Shown: one piece after another, positions 25,855 through 36,800 of the stretch
Layout of the letters: each line of letters starts with the position of its first letter
Position numbering within the stretch: the first letter of the stretch is position 1
IMG/VR virus record: IMGVR_UViG_3300031774_000005
Location: 1 to 64,000 of that record
Direction: 5' to 3' (one strand)
DNA from: a virus
DNA length: 64,000 bases
The notes under the pieces: model-generated
What the model was told of the DNA's origin: nothing
What the model saw: only the letters and a program-made list of their open reading frames with translations
Databases searched by the model: none
Position numbers and translations under genes: made by a program

Positions 25855-26226
25855 ATGTTAGATGATAAAAAAATTGTAAAAGATAAAAGTGTATTATTTA
25901 CACTTACAGAACCGACGCTACATTATGTTAAAGTAGCACCCGAAAATGATGAATACCTCAAGGTATGGGTAAAAGAACCCTCATGGCTTGAAGTAGATAA
26001 GGCAGTAAATAGCCTTATGAAAATAAATCCTAACACACAAAGCATGGATATTGATTTGAATGCCATGTTTAGATATATGGTTGAAAACTTTATAGCAAAG
26101 ACTGAACCACATCTTAGTGTCGTAGATATTCTCCGATTAACTCCTTATGTGGGTAGTCAATTAAAAGAAGTATTACCAAATCCTCTTGAATCAATGTCGG
26201 GGGATGACGAAAAAAACGAAGATTGA
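25855..26226 (+). CDS. Tail assembly chaperone, short form (gpG-like)
   Basis: 123 residues from ATG 25855, with AAAGGTGGAGA before it. It occupies the gpG position between tail tube and tape measure. The body is alpha/beta (LHYVKVAPENDEYLKVWV; then helices IDLNAMFRYMVENF and VVDILRLTPYVGSQL). Near its 3' end is A AAA AAC (26211-26217) followed nine bases later by the stop. Reading shifts by -1 would fuse it to the frame at 26223. Confidence 0.7.
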   Translation: MLDDKKIVKDKSVLFTLTEPTLHYVKVAPENDEYLKVWVKEPSWLEVDKAVNSLMKINPNTQSMDIDLNAMFRYMVENFIAKTEPHLSVVDILRLTPYVGSQLKEVLPNPLESMSGDDEKNED

Positions 26227-26429
26227 AGCGGGTAATGAGGGGAGGTAAAGCCGAACCAAAAGACGCTTCATTAATCGTTGTATATACATTAGCGAAAGCA
26301 TTATCTATAAGCCCCCTTGAAATATATAAAATGCCAGCAGGGTTAGTGATGGATTTGTTAGCCGTTCACAGCGCAGTTAAGGAAATAGAATCTGAAGAAA
26401 TGGATAAGCAAATGAAAAAACATAAGTGA
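25855..26429 (+). CDS. Tail assembly chaperone, frameshifted long form (gpGT-like)
   Basis: A -1 shift on A AAA AAC at 26211-26217 leaves frame 1 and continues as CGA AGA TTG AAG CGG into the overlapping frame, giving about 191 residues. The second part (VMRGGKAEPKDASLIVV, LAKALSISPLEIYKMPAGL) is helical and lies just upstream of the tape measure. Production of two chaperones in a fixed ratio by programmed frameshifting is conserved in tailed phages. Here both the frame relation and heptamer are visible; use of the site is inferred. Confidence 0.6.
26211..26217 (+). promoter_or_regulatory. Probable -1 ribosomal frameshift slippery heptamer A AAA AAC
   Basis: Zero-frame codons are GAA AAA AAC GAA GAT TGA, so the heptamer has exact X XXY YYZ phasing. 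The downstream frame lies in the -1 phase and has no good start of its own except TTG 26223. AGGGGAGG about 20 bases downstream is a purine-rich segment whose effect is unclear. Confidence 0.65.
26223..26429 (+). CDS. Second frame of the tail chaperone (T-like), probably translated only by frameshift
   Basis: 68 codons from TTG 26223, overlapping the stop of the first chaperone. Ends in KQMKKHK directly before the tape measure start. The frame has no good ribosome site for TTG 26223; it is best read as the extension made by the -1 shift. Confidence 0.6.
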   Translation: MKRVMRGGKAEPKDASLIVVYTLAKALSISPLEIYKMPAGLVMDLLAVHSAVKEIESEEMDKQMKKHK

Positions 26430-26434
26430 TTAAT

Positions 26435-29029
26435 ATGTCCGAAATAGCCACTTTAAATAAATCAATACTTGGTTTAAGTGGTAATATTGAGGATTTTATT
26501 AAATCATTAGGCAACATGGAAACAAGAGCCACTACGGTTAATAAAAAAGTAAAAGAATTGACGAAGGCTCAAGACGCTTTAGGATTATCATATAGAGACA
26601 ATATTAAAGGCGAAAAGGAATTATTTAATAAAAAAACCAAACTTAGAGTAGATAGATTTGGGGCGGCACTTGGAGAAGCCGGAAAAAAAATGACTTCTTT
26701 TAACAAAAGAACAAGTATTATTAGTGAAAGCATAAAAGAATTAAATAAAACTAATGAAAGATTTAATTTAGGTTTTAAATCTTTTTCAACATATACAAAA
26801 ATGGGCGGAAATGCCTTTGAGTATTTGGCTGAATTTATATCAAGCGGTAGAGAAGAAATTACTATTTTTGGTGTTGAAGCGGCTAAAGCCCGTAAATTTT
26901 TATACGGATTTTTACCTGCCGGAGTATTTAGAATGCTAAATAAGTTTTCCTCAACCCTTCAATTAGTTGGAGGACAATATAGAAAATTGGTGACTGATTC
27001 AGGGGCGGCTAAAGAAGAAGTAGAGAAGTTAAAGATGGCAATTGAAAACTTTGATGGCGACCCCGATGAACTTAAAGGCTTAAAGAAAAGATTAGAAGAA
27101 TTAGAAGTTCCCGATGGTATCTTCTCAACAGTATTCAAGGGCTTCAAAAAAATGAAAAAATTTGTTTCTAAGCCACTACAATTAAATTTCGACCAAGAAG
27201 GCATTTATGAAATGGATTCCACTTTTAGAAAAACTACGCAGTTAATGAAAAAGAACTTCGGAATGACACTTACCGATGATGTAGATGGGAAAAGAGGAAC
27301 TAAGAGCGAAAGAAAATATTTAAAGGAAAGAAAAAGGTCTTTACTACAACAACAAAAAGGTTCAACAGGCGCAGATTTTGGTGTATTAACGAAAGAAATA
27401 AAAGCAGTAGAACAGAAAATAGCAGATATAGATGATAAAGCGATTCAAGGTATTAGAAAAAGATATAGAGATTTAGGCAAAGAAATGAAAGCATCAAAAA
27501 AATTATTTAAATTTGGTATGGATGCCGAAGAAGTAGTAAAAAACCAAGAAGCATTAGTTTCAATGAAAGATAATTTATCCGATGTTGAAAAGGGAATAAG
27601 ATTTGCACGACAACAAGCAGAAGCCTTTGAATCCGTAGCATTCTTAGGTGATGAAGAAGATGCAAAGAAAGCAATAGAGTTTCAACAACAGTTAGAAGAT
27701 TTATTAAAAGAACAATTAGAATTACAAAGAAATATTGCTGAAACCACTGTTCAAGAAAAAGGAATAAAAAAGGTCATGAAAGAAATAGATGAACAGGACA
27801 AATTGCTTAAGAAAAAAGAAGGTTATCTTGAATTAATGGATAAAGATATAAAGAAACTTGAATATACGCTTGAATTACTTGAAGCAGAACAAGATGCTTC
27901 TTTTGACCCACAAAAACAAATACAAATAGCGGGAGTGCAAGCAGAAATCGCACAAAAAGAGGGTCAAAAATTAGAAACAGAAGGTGCAATCACTAAAGAT
28001 AAAGAGTCCTTAGAAGCACTAAACGAACAAAAAGACTTGTTAAAAGAAATGAGAGAAAACTCAATAGATAAACTGTTAGAAAAACACCCATTCTTTAAAG
28101 GAATTAATAAGTTAAGAAAGGGATTAAAACAAGTAATTCCAGCGTTAAGAATGTTCCTAAAAGCATTTATGATGGGCTTTATGTATGTAAGTTTAGCCAT
28201 ATTAGGGATTTTAGCCTTAGTAAAGATATTCGGGCCAATTATTAAAGATACTATTGGAACTATAATAAAAGTCCTTGCTCCGATAATAGAATTTACAATG
28301 GGCGCAATCGGTTTAATCTTCGATGGTGTAAAACAAGTATTTGGTGCGTTTTTCGGTGATGGCACTTTTGAAGATGCTATTGATGGATTACTTAAGATAG
28401 GTGCAGGTATTCTTGGAGTAGTAGTATCATTAGCAATAGCGGCTTTAGTAGCACTTGGAACTTTAGTTGTAGCCGGAATAGGGCATGCAATTGTAAAAGT
28501 AAAAGGCTTCTTCAAAGAAATGTTTTCAAGTTGGAAAGGATTTTTGAAAAGTGTTGCAGTTATAATAGCGATAGCAGGAACTATTATTGCATTAATCATG
28601 GGTGCGCCTGTTTGGTTAGCACTTGTGATAGGTATTGCTTTGTTTAAGGGAGTTAAATTAATTATTAAGGGGATTAAGTGGCTTGCCGATAAAATAAATC
28701 CTAAAAAGAAAGTTAAAAAGTTCTTAGGCGGTATAAGAGATAAAGTGACGGGTAGAGCAACCGGAGGAACAGTTAGAGTTGGAGAAACAACTCTTGTTGG
28801 AGAAAATGGGCCGGAATTAGTTAAATTACCTGCGGGTTCAAGAGTTTTTACAAATGCACGAACAAGAAAAATGGCTAAAGGAACTGCAAATACTAACAAC
28901 AATACCATAAACATTACAATTAATGCCAAAGATACTTCCGATGCTGAAATGCGACGAATAGCAGAAAAGGTCGGAAGATTAGTAAATAGCAGTATTAATA
29001 GAAATACAGGAATGTCAGGGATAAGGTGA
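26435..29029 (+). CDS. Tape measure protein
   Basis: 864 residues. About 1-560 is coiled coil; 580-800 holds several hydrophobic segments (MGFMYVSLAILGILALVKIF; GILGVVVSLAIAALVALGTL; VAVIIAIAGTIIALIMG). The C-terminus has the tape measure hallmark GGTVRVGETTLVGENGPELV followed by KLPAGSRVF. It sets tail length and may form the channel for DNA entry. At about 1.5 angstrom per residue it predicts a tail near 130 nm (family rule, rough). ATG 26435 is preferred to GTG 26426. Confidence 0.9.
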   Translation: MSEIATLNKSILGLSGNIEDFIKSLGNMETRATTVNKKVKELTKAQDALGLSYRDNIKGEKELFNKKTKLRVDRFGAALGEAGKKMTSFNKRTSIISESIKELNKTNERFNLGFKSFSTYTKMGGNAFEYLAEFISSGREEITIFGVEAAKARKFLYGFLPAGVFRMLNKFSSTLQLVGGQYRKLVTDSGAAKEEVEKLKMAIENFDGDPDELKGLKKRLEELEVPDGIFSTVFKGFKKMKKFVSKPLQLNFDQEGIYEMDSTFRKTTQLMKKNFGMTLTDDVDGKRGTKSERKYLKERKRSLLQQQKGSTGADFGVLTKEIKAVEQKIADIDDKAIQGIRKRYRDLGKEMKASKKLFKFGMDAEEVVKNQEALVSMKDNLSDVEKGIRFARQQAEAFESVAFLGDEEDAKKAIEFQQQLEDLLKEQLELQRNIAETTVQEKGIKKVMKEIDEQDKLLKKKEGYLELMDKDIKKLEYTLELLEAEQDASFDPQKQIQIAGVQAEIAQKEGQKLETEGAITKDKESLEALNEQKDLLKEMRENSIDKLLEKHPFFKGINKLRKGLKQVIPALRMFLKAFMMGFMYVSLAILGILALVKIFGPIIKDTIGTIIKVLAPIIEFTMGAIGLIFDGVKQVFGAFFGDGTFEDAIDGLLKIGAGILGVVVSLAIAALVALGTLVVAGIGHAIVKVKGFFKEMFSSWKGFLKSVAVIIAIAGTIIALIMGAPVWLALVIGIALFKGVKLIIKGIKWLADKINPKKKVKKFLGGIRDKVTGRATGGTVRVGETTLVGENGPELVKLPAGSRVFTNARTRKMAKGTANTNNNTINITINAKDTSDAEMRRIAEKVGRLVNSSINRNTGMSGIR

Positions 29030-29033
29030 TGAA

Positions 29034-29684
29034 ATGCCAATAGATGTAGCAGATACAACACATAATGTTTTTTTGAAATTAAATGTTCATGGTAAAGAAA
29101 CTGCCAGTAATCAAGTTGATACTATTCCTCTTAAAGTGACTTCAATCGCTGTTGATGTTAGCAGAACAGTTCCGGCTATACCCGTTCCTCTTTCAAGCAT
29201 AGCAAGGGGTCAATCGGAAACAATAGCAGTTGATTTAGGAATGGCGAGTAAAAGTATAACAATACAAGGAGTAATCACAAGTGGTAGAATTAGAAGAAGC
29301 CATACAGGAACTTCACCGAACTTTACTGCAATAGATATGACCGCATCGGAATTGGCTCAATTAATTGCTTCGGGTGTTGATTCTTCGGGTTTGGCTCATT
29401 ATCAAAATTTTAATGAGTTAGTTTTCTTAATTGAGTCAAACATTGATGAAAATTATGTTGAAAGACAAAACGGAGTAGAAAGAATACCATTTACTTTTGC
29501 TTCAAGAGGCGCAGCATTAGAAAAAGATAATGCGAGAGTTCCATTACCTGCTAATTTTCCAGAAGACGCTACTTCCACAGGATTAACCGGATTTATTGAA
29601 CAGTTTGGCTTTACATTAGATGCAGAAGAACCATTAGAAGTCGCATTTAATATGAATTTTAGAGTGGCTACTATTTTCCCATGA
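29034..29684 (+). CDS. Tail-tip protein (distal-tail-like position)
   Basis: 216 residues, beta-rich, beginning IDVADTTHNVFLKLNVHG with an end EPLEVAFNMNFRVATIF. It follows the tape measure, where distal tail proteins stand. The repeated strand pattern (SITIQGVITSGRI) fits a tube-like or Dit-like fold, but no diagnostic motif is visible. Confidence 0.55.
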   Translation: MPIDVADTTHNVFLKLNVHGKETASNQVDTIPLKVTSIAVDVSRTVPAIPVPLSSIARGQSETIAVDLGMASKSITIQGVITSGRIRRSHTGTSPNFTAIDMTASELAQLIASGVDSSGLAHYQNFNELVFLIESNIDENYVERQNGVERIPFTFASRGAALEKDNARVPLPANFPEDATSTGLTGFIEQFGFTLDAEEPLEVAFNMNFRVATIFP

Positions 29685-29694
29685 GGCGATTTAA

Positions 29695-30834
29695 ATGTAT
29701 GATATTTATGTAGGAAAGCAAAGAAGCATAGTGTTTCCCATTATGTGTAATGCTCATATAAATATTAGTTATGCAGATAACATTGTTGATTTTGCTAATA
29801 ACAACGATACAACAGATGATGTTCCTTACGGTTTATGGGGTCATAGCGGGTCTTTTACTTATGAAGCACTATTTACTCCATATGATATTAATGGAATGGG
29901 TGCAGGTGGTTTAAGAGGTCGCACCGCCCAACAAACAAGCGATTTTATAATGCCTCAAGGGGGAACAGGAAAAATAAGTGAACATTACTTACAACAAAGA
30001 TACGGACACCCTATGGTTCTTTTTTATAATCCTAACTTTCAAATTTATCTTCAAAATACTACAACCAATAATAATAACCAACCGGCTGAATATAAAATAG
30101 TCGTCTCTTTAAAAATAAATGGAGTTGTTCAATCTTTTGAGACAGGAACAGTTATTAGCGCAGTATCGGATAAAACTTGGTTAAAAGGTAATGTAAATAA
30201 TAATAGCAACTTTTCAGGATTTGATGCTAATGGTAAATTAAAATATGAAAGCGTAGCGGCTTTAAGTTCCGGATTTAGTGCAGGAGGAACAAGTTTAGCA
30301 CTAACTATAAATGGCACAAGAACTGCTTCGCATTTCTTTGAAGGACAAAAATTATTTGTTAGAGACGGTTTCAATTTTACTGAAATAGGAACAATAGCAA
30401 ATGGTGGAATTGGTAATCTTAGTAATAGCAATATTACATTAACTATTCCTGCCTATAATGCTGATATTGCTAATGGAAGCGAGATATATATTGAGCCTTT
30501 CAAAGAACCAAAGTATGTAAAAAACATGCATCATGTTGCCGTTGTATTTAATGCATTTAGTAATTCAGTGACTATTTTTTACAATGCTAATTTAGCCCAT
30601 TCATCTTCTCATAATACAAGTGGAACTTTTGAGTTTAGTAAGACAGATTGTTTGATTGGTAGGAATACTATTGATGGAACAGTTTCAGCAACAAACTCTT
30701 ATCAATATATGGGAGAAATACATGAAATGTCATTAGAAAAAGGAATAAAGAAAACTATATCTTACAGTAATACTTTATTTCCGTTTTTTGATAATACTTT
30801 GATGTATCTAAGATTTGAAGAGGTTGATGAATAA
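29695..30834 (+). CDS. LamG/concanavalin-like tail protein
   Basis: 379 residues. Two jelly-roll-like halves: residues 40-70 (YGLWGHSGSFTYEALFTPYD) and 280-365 (MHHVAVVFNAFSNSVTIFYN, then YQYMGEIHEMSLEKG) follow the laminin-G pattern of a strand ending in W/H-H-V-A-V-x-F and a closing G-E-I-x-E-x-x-L. Such domains bind glycans or proteins at the tail tip. In between is a Gly/Ser/Thr-rich beta insertion. Probably a receptor-binding or baseplate component. Stop overlaps next start. Confidence 0.65.
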   Translation: MYDIYVGKQRSIVFPIMCNAHINISYADNIVDFANNNDTTDDVPYGLWGHSGSFTYEALFTPYDINGMGAGGLRGRTAQQTSDFIMPQGGTGKISEHYLQQRYGHPMVLFYNPNFQIYLQNTTTNNNNQPAEYKIVVSLKINGVVQSFETGTVISAVSDKTWLKGNVNNNSNFSGFDANGKLKYESVAALSSGFSAGGTSLALTINGTRTASHFFEGQKLFVRDGFNFTEIGTIANGGIGNLSNSNITLTIPAYNADIANGSEIYIEPFKEPKYVKNMHHVAVVFNAFSNSVTIFYNANLAHSSSHNTSGTFEFSKTDCLIGRNTIDGTVSATNSYQYMGEIHEMSLEKGIKKTISYSNTLFPFFDNTLMYLRFEEVDE

Positions 30835-33800
30835 TGACAATAAGCATTGGCGGTGTTTCCTCTTCCTATAACACAACTCCGAATAATTTTTATGATGTTC
30901 CTACTAACCCTCGTATTTATACTGCGGGATATAATTTTTCAGCCGAAGATAAATTATTTACAATAATATATGAAGATGGAAGCATATCTAATGATACAAT
31001 GGAAAGACCTATTTCTTCCGGTAATATACATACTGAATATTCTAATTTACATAATACCGATGGTTTTTCAATTAGATGTTTTGATAGCCATTCAAATACA
31101 GGATTAGATTTATCAAGTATTAATTTAGCAAATAATGAATACTATGTATTAATAAATTCAGATAATATGCATTTGTATCACTTTGCTAAAATAACTAAAG
31201 TGGTAAGTGCTGATACTCAAGGAGATAAATTTGAATTTAGCCCAAGATTAGGTAATGAAGTGGCAAAAGGCGTTAAGTTTAAAGTTTTTAAAGGCCCATC
31301 TAATACTGATAAAATAGTTGCTATTTCAGCAGGAATAGACCAACAAATAGGAGATACAATCAACAATGTAGTATCTATGTTTAACATAGCAAGACCCTTC
31401 TTTTATTTTTATAACGATAAATTGGATAAAAAGAATGAATTAAATCATAATACTAAATATATGTTAAGAATGGGCGACACAAATAGTAATGTAAATTCAA
31501 TAACAATAAATACTCATAATTTTGCCTTTACTACTGTTGCCGACCATAGATATAAAATAATAGATTACAGCAAATTTACTTATAATATTAAATTAGAAGA
31601 TAAGTTGAAATTATTAGACGACCCTGATGCGGGAACAAGTAATGAAAGTAGCCTTCTTAATTCAACTTATACTACAACAACTGATTATAATAATTGTTTT
31701 ATTAATGCAAGAAGAGATGTTAATGACGACCCTTCTTCTTTAGATTTAACCGGCCCAAAAAGATATGTTTATTATAATTTTTCACCCGAAGATAATAATA
31801 GAATGCCAATTGTTTATGAGTGTAATATTGCAGATTCATTTGACGCTAAGGCCGGTTATGCTTCTCTTAAATTAATTGATGGCACTAAAAATTTATCAAA
31901 TAAAATTCTTAATAATGATAGGCTCATGGTTAATCAAAAATTAAGCGAAGAAGACTTGAATGATTGGGTTGAAGTTGGTGAAATTGAATCTAATGTAGGA
32001 CTACTTTATACATTAAGGGCTGATGTAGAAAGACCTAATTTATATTTTAGTGCAGGTAATGAAGTGTTAATAGGAAATATGATATGTATTGTTGATAGTG
32101 TTTCTGCTACAAGTCCATATAACCGAATTACTTTAAACACGGCAAATGGAACTGACCCAAGAGGAAGATTAAAAACAGACTCGGAATTTACCAGCCGTGT
32201 TGGTTTAGTTTTTGCAGAAGGAACAAAAGTGTATAGAAGAAGATTAAATCCTGTTGATAACACCTTTTTTACTGAAACAAATATATCAGGAAATAAATTA
32301 GAAAAACTAAATGCAGTAATTATTTCTAATCAATACAAAAACTTTTATTGCCATATGGGCAGTTTTATATCAAATGCTGATGAAGATTATGGCCTATTAA
32401 CTTTAACTTTTGAAAATAACCTAATGGATAATGAAACGGCTTTACGGTATGTCTTTGGTGAAATTTTGTTAAATTATCAAATATTCTTTGGGAAGGTTGA
32501 GTCTATAAATAAAACTTTAGAAAACCAACAAAGTATTTTTGAAGTGCAAGGAAGAAATACATTGTCTAAATTAGTTGATATTATTACTAACAAAGATACT
32601 TTATTTAGTGCTGATTTTATTACAACAGGGTTTAGTCCATATAATGATGTTTCTTTAGTTGGACAGGCCGTATGGGGTAATATTGGTGGAGCAGGTGGAG
32701 CAACAAATATTAATTTTACAAGTGGAGTGACTTTATCCGAAGGCGACCACTTATGGTCGAGTAGTGGATATATAGGGCAAGTTGTCGCAAGTGGTTCTAA
32801 TATAACGAATTATACTGTCATTAACGGCATTTCTCATGAAAACGGGCCAACTACTAACGATAAAAATGTCTATAAAGAAACAAATAAACATTATATTTTC
32901 GGAAAAGCGATGGCTTCTAATTCTTATACTAATTCAGTCACAAGTTTATCGGGAGCAAGTGATAAAGGTTTATTTTTTAATGATGGTGTAAAACTTAGTG
33001 GCACAAAAATGAATAATTTGGTTGAATCAACACCATTAGTCGGTTCTGCCGAAGATACTCACATAAAGGCTCAGGGTTTTAACATTAGTAAGACTGAAAA
33101 CCTGCTAAATGATTTACCATTTCAAGCGACCATTGATGGATTTACTGATGAAGTAATTAATACTTTGATTGATTTTACAGTTATTGAAGTTAGCAAAGAT
33201 AAATCATTAACAACTGTGAAACTTGCTCCTTATATGCCTTTAACTTTAGGAAGAGAGACAGTTAATTATTTAAATTTTGAAGCACCTTCATTAGCAGGTT
33301 TAGGTAGTTTTAGCAGTTATGTTGAAACAGATGCGACAAATGGAAATAGACATATTCTATTAACTACGGAAAGTTTTGGGTATTCAGCCCAAATGAACTA
33401 TTTATACTATTTACGAATTGGCGACCCTTTATTTTCTAACAATCAATTTATTGGTAGATTTACAGGCTATCAAACAAGGCAAGTTTCTGCAAACAACAAC
33501 ATAGGAAATGTAGCAGACTCTACTCGTATTTTTGTTGATAGACCCGTAAGTTTAACTGCGGGAGATACAATAAGTTGTTTATCAGGATATGGAAATAAAA
33601 ACATACCCTTGCATTTAGTAAATGGGGCGCACTTACACCTAAACAAAATGATAGGATTAATTGGACAAAGAGTAAATGGTAATACAAATAATGGAAGCAT
33701 TAGAAAATACAATTTTAATTTAGACTACCAAACCACAAGTCAGCAAATAGGACAAAATACTTATACAACCGAAGTAGATAATATAAAAAGATACTCCGAC

Positions 33801-36800
33801 CAATTTTACAGAATATTTAATTTAGAAAAAGGCCAAATAGGAGATAAAAAATACAATCTTGTTAATGTTCTTGAAGATACTATTGGAGGAAATTCTACAC
33901 CCCTAAAGGGAATAAATAAGCCATTTTATTCTTTCTCTTCTATTTTTAATTATTATGCTGATACATATAATAAGCACCCTTTATGGGCAGTTTCAAATAG
34001 GATTGAAAGCATTAGTCTAACCGAGAACTCAAGCCCTGTATTGAATAGGTCTTTGCCAATTGGCCAAAGAGGGGTTAGACCAATCACCTATTCTAATTTT
34101 GCCGATAAAAAGTTTATTCCTCCCATATCTAAAAGTTTGATAGGAACAACTCAACAAACCTGCACAACTACTAATGGAAGTCCTGATGTAGTTGTTCAAG
34201 ATTCATCTAATTTAGTTGTTGGAATGACTGTTGGTGGAGTTGGTGTTCCTTTGAATGGAAATTTTGCCGCTACTATTCAATCTATAAATGGTAATAATAC
34301 AACAGAAATAACTTTAGATACCAATGCTAATGTTAGTGCCACTAACATTTTAGTTTTTATTAAACAATACAAGGTCAATACCAAAGACAACACTTATCAA
34401 GTTCTTTTACCAAATACTCCGAGTAATATATATGGACACAAGCCAAAAGCGGGTTCAGCAATAGAAAGCATATTTAATCCTCTTTTGGTAAGGGATAAAT
34501 TACACCAAATTGATAATAAAGCCGCAAGGTTGTTTTTATATGGTAATAGAGATATAGAATTTTACAGTTCAAGAAGAACGGATAGTTTATTAAATAGTGC
34601 CACAAGAACATTAAATCTTTATGGATTATTTTCTATTGATTCTCCAATTCAGTCTTCCCATTCAGTAAATAAAAACGACACTTATGGAAATACTGTTTCA
34701 AGTATTTATACTGACATAAGTTATAAACATTCTAATATTATTAGCAGTAATAAAACTTTATCTAATCTTAAAAGGTTTTCATTAATGAGACTAACTGAAT
34801 GTGTTTATGATTCATTTTTTAATCCTATAAATCCTGAATTTGATGTTTTGGAGTCTGCTACCGTTGAATCAACAGTTATTAATTCTATAAAAGTGCATGA
34901 AACGCCCGAAACTATAACTGCAATACCCGCTATTGGCAGTAATGATATTATTTTATCTTCGCCACCAGCAGTAGGGTTTGGCGTTAATGATTTTATTTAT
35001 GACCGTTTAACTAATAAAATTGTAGGAAGAGTCACCGCAATAAATGGAGCAACAGTCACTTGTGGAGATGGTTTATTTTATACTCGTATAAATAACGGAG
35101 CAGGTGGCTCAACTGCAAATCAACACTATACTTCTACATCAGAAGTATTATCAGGATTTGCTTATGTTGCCGGAGATAATTTATTGTTTATTAAGAATGC
35201 AGATGTAATAAATCCCATAACTATTGGTGGAAGGGAAATTGGTTCAATACTGTATGAATATCCTATGGGTGTTAATAATTTTACAGATTTTAGATTTAAG
35301 GCAACTAATATTCATTTATTATATGGAACAATAATGAATCAAAACGACATATTTACAGGAAATAATGACCCTCTTGGACAAAGTAATGCAGATAACCGCA
35401 TAACTCCCTCAACTTGGAGTGATTATTATATTGAACAATCAACACCTGCGGCAGATTTTCCAACAGACATGAGAACTATAAGAAAAACTACTATTTATGA
35501 TAAGCAAAGCATATTACTTCCTTACGCCTTTTTTGGAGCAAATAATAACCACCCAACTAATGCTTCGGGAAGTCCTGCCCCTACAAATGCTTCCGCTTCC
35601 GACCCCGAAGGTTTTTGGAGAGTTGAAACAGTTGATGCTTCTTCTAATAATACTATTGAACATTGGGATTATTATGGAGATTATTTGTATAATCAACAAG
35701 GTCAGCAATTAAATCGTTTATTTAGAGACATAAATGATTTCGATATAGTTTGGTTTTTAGATAGATTAGAATTTAAGCAGGGAGCAAAAACAGATGATAA
35801 GTTAGTGTCGTCAATAAAAGTTGTTAATCTTAAACCAATAGGAACAGAAAGCCAACAGGCCGATATTAATTCACACATGGTAAGCCCATTTTGCACATAT
35901 GCTTCATTAGGTTATGTATTTAGACACGGTGATGTTGCTATTAACACAGGGCGCAGTATTGTTTATCCAATGCTCGGAACTACTACGGATGCTGGATTTG
36001 GAATACCAACAGAATCAGCAGATAAAGAAGCAACTACTATAAGTGGATATATGGGTATTAAATTTCATTTAGATATGACGAATCAACAAGGTCTGCCTAT
36101 TTCTTCAACCGGAGCAAATACTAATTTTAATCATCCAATTATAATGAATGAAGAAAACACTTTTTTGAAAAATGTTGATTTAACAGGTTGTTATCTTGTT
36201 CCCGTAGGAAAAGGAAAAAAATACAAACGAGGCGATGTTTCTTCATCTTCATCATTTTCTTCCGACCATGAATTAATGCACAACGATAATGAACTAATAT
36301 ATGTGGTTGCTCATGAAAATGATATGACTACGGAAGGTAATTTATCTGCGCCAACGGGATTTGTTTATGGTAATAGATGCCGTATTATAACAGATAAAGC
36401 ATTATCGGCACTAAAGTATAAAATTCTACAACCTAATCCTGTTTGTTTTTGGGATAAAACACCAAAAGAAATAAAACTTAATACATTAAGTTCTGCATAT
36501 ACAAAAAACATGGATAATGAAAATATGATTTCCGAACCGCCTTCATGGAGTAATTATCTAAATTCCGAAGGAGATGGAAATTCCTCTAAAGAAGGTGTTC
36601 AATCAATGTATGTAATAGCCGATTTAGATACTTTAGGAGGACAAGGTGATTTAGTGGTAAGAACAACTTCTGCTTTATCTGCTATTTTAAACAATTTAGA
36701 AGGTGAATTTTGTTTATCCGATGGAGATAATTCTTTAGTTTGTAATTTAAGAGGGATAGACCAAAACGATACTTTAGGATATTATTTAGAATTAGCAGAA

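Noticed and set aside
27964-29061. Long open frame (365 codons) on the minus strand inside the tape measure gene
   Set aside because: Opposite strand of a firmly identified gene. It is only hydrophobic and Pro/Ile-rich shadow sequence, with no family pattern.
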